Shown one piece after another: positions 33,832 through 37,986 of a stretch of DNA of 37,986 nt (positions are counted from its first letter, which is position 1; every line of letters starts with the position of its first letter). The notes beneath the pieces are model-generated. The model was not told the DNA's origin. It did no database searches and saw only the letters and a list, made by a program, of their open reading frames with translations. The translations under genes and the position numbers were made by a program. Origin of the DNA: an uncultured Pelagibacteraceae bacterium (GTDB taxonomy: Bacteria; Pseudomonadota; Alphaproteobacteria; Pelagibacterales; Pelagibacteraceae); contig CACEOC010000010.1 in the NCBI GenBank assembly GCA_902561075.1, positions 1 to 37,986 of the forward strand. The letters run 5' to 3'.

Positions 33832-36678
33832 ATGAGTGCGGAAAAAAATTTAAATCTTAAAAAAACATCTTTTTTGTCAAAGACTAACAGCTCTTTTATA
33901 GAACAGATGTATATAAAATATATTAATGAAGATGCATCATTGCCAGATAGCTGGAAAAATTATTTTCAAGAATTAAACGAGGACACATCTTCAATACTCA
34001 AGGATATTAAAGGACCATCTTGGAGTAAAAATAATGATTACTTAATAAAAAAGAAAATCAACTCAACAGATTTTGAAAAAGAAAAAATAGATTCGGTTAA
34101 AGCAATAGCACTAATAAGAGCTTATAGAATTAGAGGTCATTTAATAGCAAATCTAGACCCTCTTGGAATGATGAAAAGAGACTACCTACACGAACTACAT
34201 CCATCTGATCATGGTTTTACAAAAGAAGACTATAACAGAAAAATTTATGTCAGCTCTTATCTAGATAAAAATTACGCAAGTATTAATGAAATAATGTCCA
34301 AGTTAAGAAAAGTATATTGCTCAACAATTGGAGCAGAATTTATGCATATCTCAGACCCAACTGAAAAAGTATGGTTTAGAGAGAGAATGGAAAAAGAAGA
34401 AAATCAAATTAATTTTACAAATAATGGAAAAAAAGCAATTCTTAAAACTATAATAAAAGCAGAGGGATTTGAAAAATTTTTGGCAAAAAAATTTATTGGA
34501 ACCAAAAGATTTGGATTAGATGGAGGCGAGTCTTTAGTACCAGCATTAGAACAGATCATTAAAAGAGGCGGACAACTTGGTGTTAAAGAAATTAAAATCG
34601 GAATGCCACACAGAGGAAGACTTAATGTTTTAGCAAATGTTTTACAAAAATCTTATAAAAGAATTTTTAATGAGTTTGCTGGAGAACTAGATGCCAAAAG
34701 CGAGGACTCAGCCGGCGATGTAAAGTATCACCTTGGGGCGTCTTCAAATAGAGAATTTGATGGTAATTCAGTTCACGTTAGTTTAACAGATAATCCATCT
34801 CATCTAGAGGCCGTAAATCCTGTAGTATTAGGACAAGTGAGAGCTAAACAATTCTATCATAACGATAAACAAAGACGTCAAGTTATACCAATATTAATTC
34901 ATGGTGACGCTGCATTTGCAGGACAAGGAGTGGTTGCAGAATGCTTTGCTATGTCCGGTCTTAAAGGACATAATACTGGTGGTACAATTCATATAATTGT
35001 GAATAATCAAATTGGATTTACAACAAGTCCTAGATTTGCAAGGTCAAGTCCTTATCCTTCAGATTTAGGTAAAGTTGTAGAATCGCCTATTTTACATTGC
35101 AATGGTGATGATCCAGAAGCAGTAGTCCATTGCGCAAAAATTGCAATCGAGTTTAGACAGAAATTTAATAAAGATGTTGTCATTGATTTAATTTGTTACA
35201 GAAGGTTTGGTCATAACGAGGGAGATGAGCCTTCTTTTACTCAACCATTAATGTATAAAAAAATTAAGTCACATAAAACAACGTTAAATATTTATTCTTC
35301 AAAATTAATAAAAGAAAATTCAATTTCTGAGGAAGAATTTCAAAAAGAAAAAAATCAATTTAATGTTCTTTTAGAAAATCAATTTAAATCAGCTAAAGAT
35401 GATAAGCCTAAATTAGATTGGTTTACTGGTACATGGTCTCGTTACAGACCCCAGAAAGGTAAAGATAGAAGAGGTAAAACAGGTGTAAAATCTGAGAGTT
35501 TAATAAATATTTCCAAACAGATAAATCATTTAGGTGAAGAACTTAAAGTTCACAAAACTATTAAAAGAATATTTACCAAAAGACATGAGACGGTAATTTC
35601 AAAAAAAAATATTGATTGGTCAACCGCAGAAGCATTAGCATTTGGTTCGCTTCTTAATGAGGGATTTCCTGTTAGATTAGTTGGACAAGACTCTGGAAGA
35701 GGAACATTTAGCCAAAGACATTCTGTATTAAGAAACCAAGACAATAATTCAAGATATATTCCACTCAATAATATTTCAAATAAACAAAAAAATTTTGAAA
35801 TAGTTGATAGTTTTTTATCTGAATTAGCAGTTCTAGGTTTTGAATACGGTTATAGTTTAGTTGAACCTGAGACTTTAACTTTATGGGAAGCGCAGTTTGG
35901 TGATTTTGCAAATGGTGCTCAAGTGGTGATTGACCAATTTATTTCCTCTGGAGAGAGAAAATGGAGTAGAGCTTCAGGATTAGTTATGCTGCTACCTCAT
36001 GGGTATGAAGGACAAGGACCGGAACATTCATCAGCAAGACTTGAGAGATTTTTGCAATTAAGTGGACAAGAAAATTTACAAGTAGTCAATTGTACAACCC
36101 CAGCTAATTATTTTCATGTTTTAAGACGACAAATCCATAGAGATTTTAGAAAACCTCTAATAATAATGACTCCAAAATCTTTACTAAGAAATAAATTATG
36201 TGTGTCAAATCTTGAAGATTTTGAAAAAAATAAGTCTTTTCACAGAGTTCTAAAAGATCACTCCTATACTGATAGTGAAAATTTTATCAAATTAAAACAA
36301 GATAAAGACATCAGGAAAGTAATTATATGTTCCGGAAAAATTTATTTTGATTTACTTAAATCAAGAGAGAGAATTAAAAAAGATGACGTAGTTTTAATTA
36401 GAGTAGAACAACTTTATCCTTTTCCAGTTAAGTCTTTAGTAAAAGAAACTAAAAAATATGCAAAAAACGCTAGTTTTTTTTGGTGTCAAGAGGAACCAAA
36501 AAATATGGGTGCTTGGAGCTCAGTTAGAGATTATATACAATGGACTTTAGAGTATATTGGCGCTAATAATAATAAAATTTCTTATATTGGTAGAAACCCA
36601 GCTGCTTCACCTGCAACAGGGTATGCAAAAAGACATATTGCCCAACAAGAAGAAATTATAAAAAAAGTATTTGAATAA
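33832..36678 (+). CDS. sucA: 2-oxoglutarate dehydrogenase E1 component
   Basis: The 948-residue thiamine-diphosphate enzyme decarboxylating 2-oxoglutarate and passing the succinyl group to SucB. The N-terminal E2-binding segment ([20 protein letters not shown]) comes first, then [16 protein letters not shown]. The active-site [14 protein letters not shown], the TDP-binding [13 protein letters not shown] to NNQIGFTTS, and [17 protein letters not shown] follow. The C-terminal half holds the transketolase-like [13 protein letters not shown] and [20 protein letters not shown]. Length matches the family (about 930-1000). sucB starts 2 bases after its stop. Confidence 0.97.
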   Translation: MSAEKNLNLKKTSFLSKTNSSFIEQMYIKYINEDASLPDSWKNYFQELNEDTSSILKDIKGPSWSKNNDYLIKKKINSTDFEKEKIDSVKAIALIRAYRIRGHLIANLDPLGMMKRDYLHELHPSDHGFTKEDYNRKIYVSSYLDKNYASINEIMSKLRKVYCSTIGAEFMHISDPTEKVWFRERMEKEENQINFTNNGKKAILKTIIKAEGFEKFLAKKFIGTKRFGLDGGESLVPALEQIIKRGGQLGVKEIKIGMPHRGRLNVLANVLQKSYKRIFNEFAGELDAKSEDSAGDVKYHLGASSNREFDGNSVHVSLTDNPSHLEAVNPVVLGQVRAKQFYHNDKQRRQVIPILIHGDAAFAGQGVVAECFAMSGLKGHNTGGTIHIIVNNQIGFTTSPRFARSSPYPSDLGKVVESPILHCNGDDPEAVVHCAKIAIEFRQKFNKDVVIDLICYRRFGHNEGDEPSFTQPLMYKKIKSHKTTLNIYSSKLIKENSISEEEFQKEKNQFNVLLENQFKSAKDDKPKLDWFTGTWSRYRPQKGKDRRGKTGVKSESLINISKQINHLGEELKVHKTIKRIFTKRHETVISKKNIDWSTAEALAFGSLLNEGFPVRLVGQDSGRGTFSQRHSVLRNQDNNSRYIPLNNISNKQKNFEIVDSFLSELAVLGFEYGYSLVEPETLTLWEAQFGDFANGAQVVIDQFISSGERKWSRASGLVMLLPHGYEGQGPEHSSARLERFLQLSGQENLQVVNCTTPANYFHVLRRQIHRDFRKPLIIMTPKSLLRNKLCVSNLEDFEKNKSFHRVLKDHSYTDSENFIKLKQDKDIRKVIICSGKIYFDLLKSRERIKKDDVVLIRVEQLYPFPVKSLVKETKKYAKNASFFWCQEEPKNMGAWSSVRDYIQWTLEYIGANNNKISYIGRNPAASPATGYAKRHIAQQEEIIKKVFE

Positions 36679-36680
36679 AT

Positions 36681-37986
36681 ATGAGCGAAAATATATTAGT
36701 CCCAGTTCTTGGAGAAAGTGTAACCGAGGCTACAGTTGCACGTTGGTTAAAAAAAGAAGGAGAAAAAGTATCTGCAGACGAGCCAGTTGTAGAGTTAGAG
36801 ACCGATAAAGTAAATTTGGAGGTTCCGTCTCCTGTTAGCGGAGTAATCTCAAAAATAAATTCCAAAGATGGAGATAATGTAGAAGTTGGATCAATCTTGG
36901 GTATCGTTTCAAGCGGTTCCAATGATCAGCCCGAAAAATTGCAAATAAACGAAAAAATCCCACCAGTTACAGAGAAAATAATTACTGAGGCAGAAAGTTT
37001 TGTAGAGGAAAAATCTAAAAAAGAAGATGCTATAAAATCTAATGAACAAAATGACAGACAGATAGAAACTAAAATTTTTGATATAGAGGATAAGGATGAA
37101 CCATTAGTTCTAACAAATGAGATTAAAAATGGAAAATCTGAAATTTTAAATAATAATCTTTCACCAGCAGTAAGAAAAATAGCTACAGAAAAAAATTTGA
37201 AACTTGAGGGAATTACAGGATCTGGAAAGCGTGGAGCAATTTTAAAAGGTGATCTTTTAAACTTAATGAATAAGACACCAGAACCAAATCAAAGAAAAAT
37301 AAAGTATGGTCAAGAAGAAAGAATACAAATGTCTAGATTGAGACAAACAATCGCAAAAAGATTAAAATCTGCGCAAGAAACTGCAGCAATGCTAACTACT
37401 TTTAACGAGGTAGATATGTCCAAGGTGATAAATTTTAGAAAAGAAAATCAAGATGAGTTTAAAAATAAATTTGGTATAAAATTAGGCTTCATGTCATTTT
37501 TTGTGAAGGCTTCAATAAAAAGTTTAAAGTTGTATCCTGCAGTGAATGCAGAGATAGAAAACAATGACATAATTTATAAAAATTATTATAATATTAGTTT
37601 TGCAGTTGGAACCGAAAAAGGATTAGTTGTGCCTGTTTTAAAAAATGCAGATGAAATGTCATTTGCAGATATTGAAAGCAATATAAAAACTTTATCGGAT
37701 AAAGCAAATAGTGGTTCTTTATCGATTGACGACTTACAAGGTGGAACATTTACAATAAGTAATGGAGGTGTTTATGGTTCTATGTTGTCAACTCCTATAT
37801 TAAACCCACCTCAATCAGGAGTTCTAGGAATGCACAACATTGTTGATAGACCTATAGCTGTTAACGGAAGCATTCAAATAAAGCCTGTAATGTATTTAGC
37901 ACTATCTTATGATCATAGAATTATAGATGGTAAGGAAGCTGTATCTTTTCTTAAAGAAATTAAAGATAATTTAGAGGAACCTGAAA
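36681..37986 (+). CDS. sucB: 2-oxoglutarate dehydrogenase E2 (dihydrolipoyl succinyltransferase), 3' end cut by window
   Basis: The first 435 residues of the acyltransferase core of the 2-oxoglutarate dehydrogenase complex; the frame is open to the last base. The lipoyl domain covers residues 1-77 with lipoylated Lys43 in [12 protein letters not shown] charged linker of about 75 residues follows. The peripheral-subunit-binding domain is at about 155-193 ([21 protein letters not shown]), and the catalytic domain ends with His412 and Asp416 in SYDHRIIDG. Only the last few residues are missing. It follows sucA by 2 bases. Confidence 0.95.
   Translation, partial: MSENILVPVLGESVTEATVARWLKKEGEKVSADEPVVELETDKVNLEVPSPVSGVISKINSKDGDNVEVGSILGIVSSGSNDQPEKLQINEKIPPVTEKIITEAESFVEEKSKKEDAIKSNEQNDRQIETKIFDIEDKDEPLVLTNEIKNGKSEILNNNLSPAVRKIATEKNLKLEGITGSGKRGAILKGDLLNLMNKTPEPNQRKIKYGQEERIQMSRLRQTIAKRLKSAQETAAMLTTFNEVDMSKVINFRKENQDEFKNKFGIKLGFMSFFVKASIKSLKLYPAVNAEIENNDIIYKNYYNISFAVGTEKGLVVPVLKNADEMSFADIESNIKTLSDKANSGSLSIDDLQGGTFTISNGGVYGSMLSTPILNPPQSGVLGMHNIVDRPIAVNGSIQIKPVMYLALSYDHRIIDGKEAVSFLKEIKDNLEEPE

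Noticed and set aside
1..37986. Mobile elements, CRISPR arrays, tRNA or rRNA genes
   Set aside because: None seen; the gaps are too short and no direct-repeat array, transposase or cloverleaf pattern was noticed by eye.

Overview
The window reads as the chromosome of a SAR11 marine alphaproteobacterium (Pelagibacterales). The evidence is a very AT-rich sequence, genes packed end to end with 1-14 nt overlaps or tiny gaps, lysine/isoleucine/asparagine-rich proteins, and a DMSP demethylase next to TCA-cycle genes. No stretch longer than 160 bases lacks a gene. I saw no tRNA, rRNA, insertion sequence, prophage or CRISPR array. The assignment rests on gene content and remembered SAR11 protein sequences, not on a search.

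Region 1 (1-11633, + strand) handles small organic acids. It holds the 3' part of an FMN 2-hydroxyacid dehydrogenase (LldD type), a class I aminotransferase, an FAD 2-hydroxyacid dehydrogenase (GlcD/Dld type) and an NAD(P)H 2-hydroxyacid dehydrogenase. A complete TRAP transporter follows, with a strong hairpin terminator between the binding protein and the permeases. After it come an amidase, a 58-residue membrane protein, an EamA exporter, a membrane-anchored alpha/beta hydrolase and a small exported protein of unknown role. Together they suggest uptake of 2-hydroxy or 2-oxo acids and their conversion to 2-oxo acids and amino acids.

Region 2 (11626-16568) serves protein targeting and translation. 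ftsY and dapF lie on the minus strand. Divergent from them is ffh-rpsP-trmD-rplS, the usual bacterial cluster but with rimM missing. The 157-base gap between dapF and ffh is the most striking non-coding element: a GC-rich block folds into three hairpins, and one hairpin loop can pair with the ffh ribosome-binding site. It is a strong candidate for a structured mRNA leader controlling Ffh.

Region 3 (16578-19688) is leuC-leuD-leuB for leucine biosynthesis.

Region 4 (19716-24997) is a DMSP demethylation operon: a DmdC-type acyl-CoA dehydrogenase, a DmdB-type CoA ligase, an alpha/beta hydrolase and DmdA. The hydrolase appears to start at a CTG codon in a CTGA overlap behind a perfect AAGGAG, so standard gene callers would truncate it. 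It is uncharacterised and sits where an enzyme for the last pathway step would be expected.

Region 5 (25019-37986) is asd followed by sdhC-sdhD-sdhA-sdhB, an mmsA-type aldehyde dehydrogenase broken by one extra T in a T8 run, then mdh-sucC-sucD-sucA and the start of sucB, which runs off the end. This is nearly a full oxidative half of the TCA cycle in one run.
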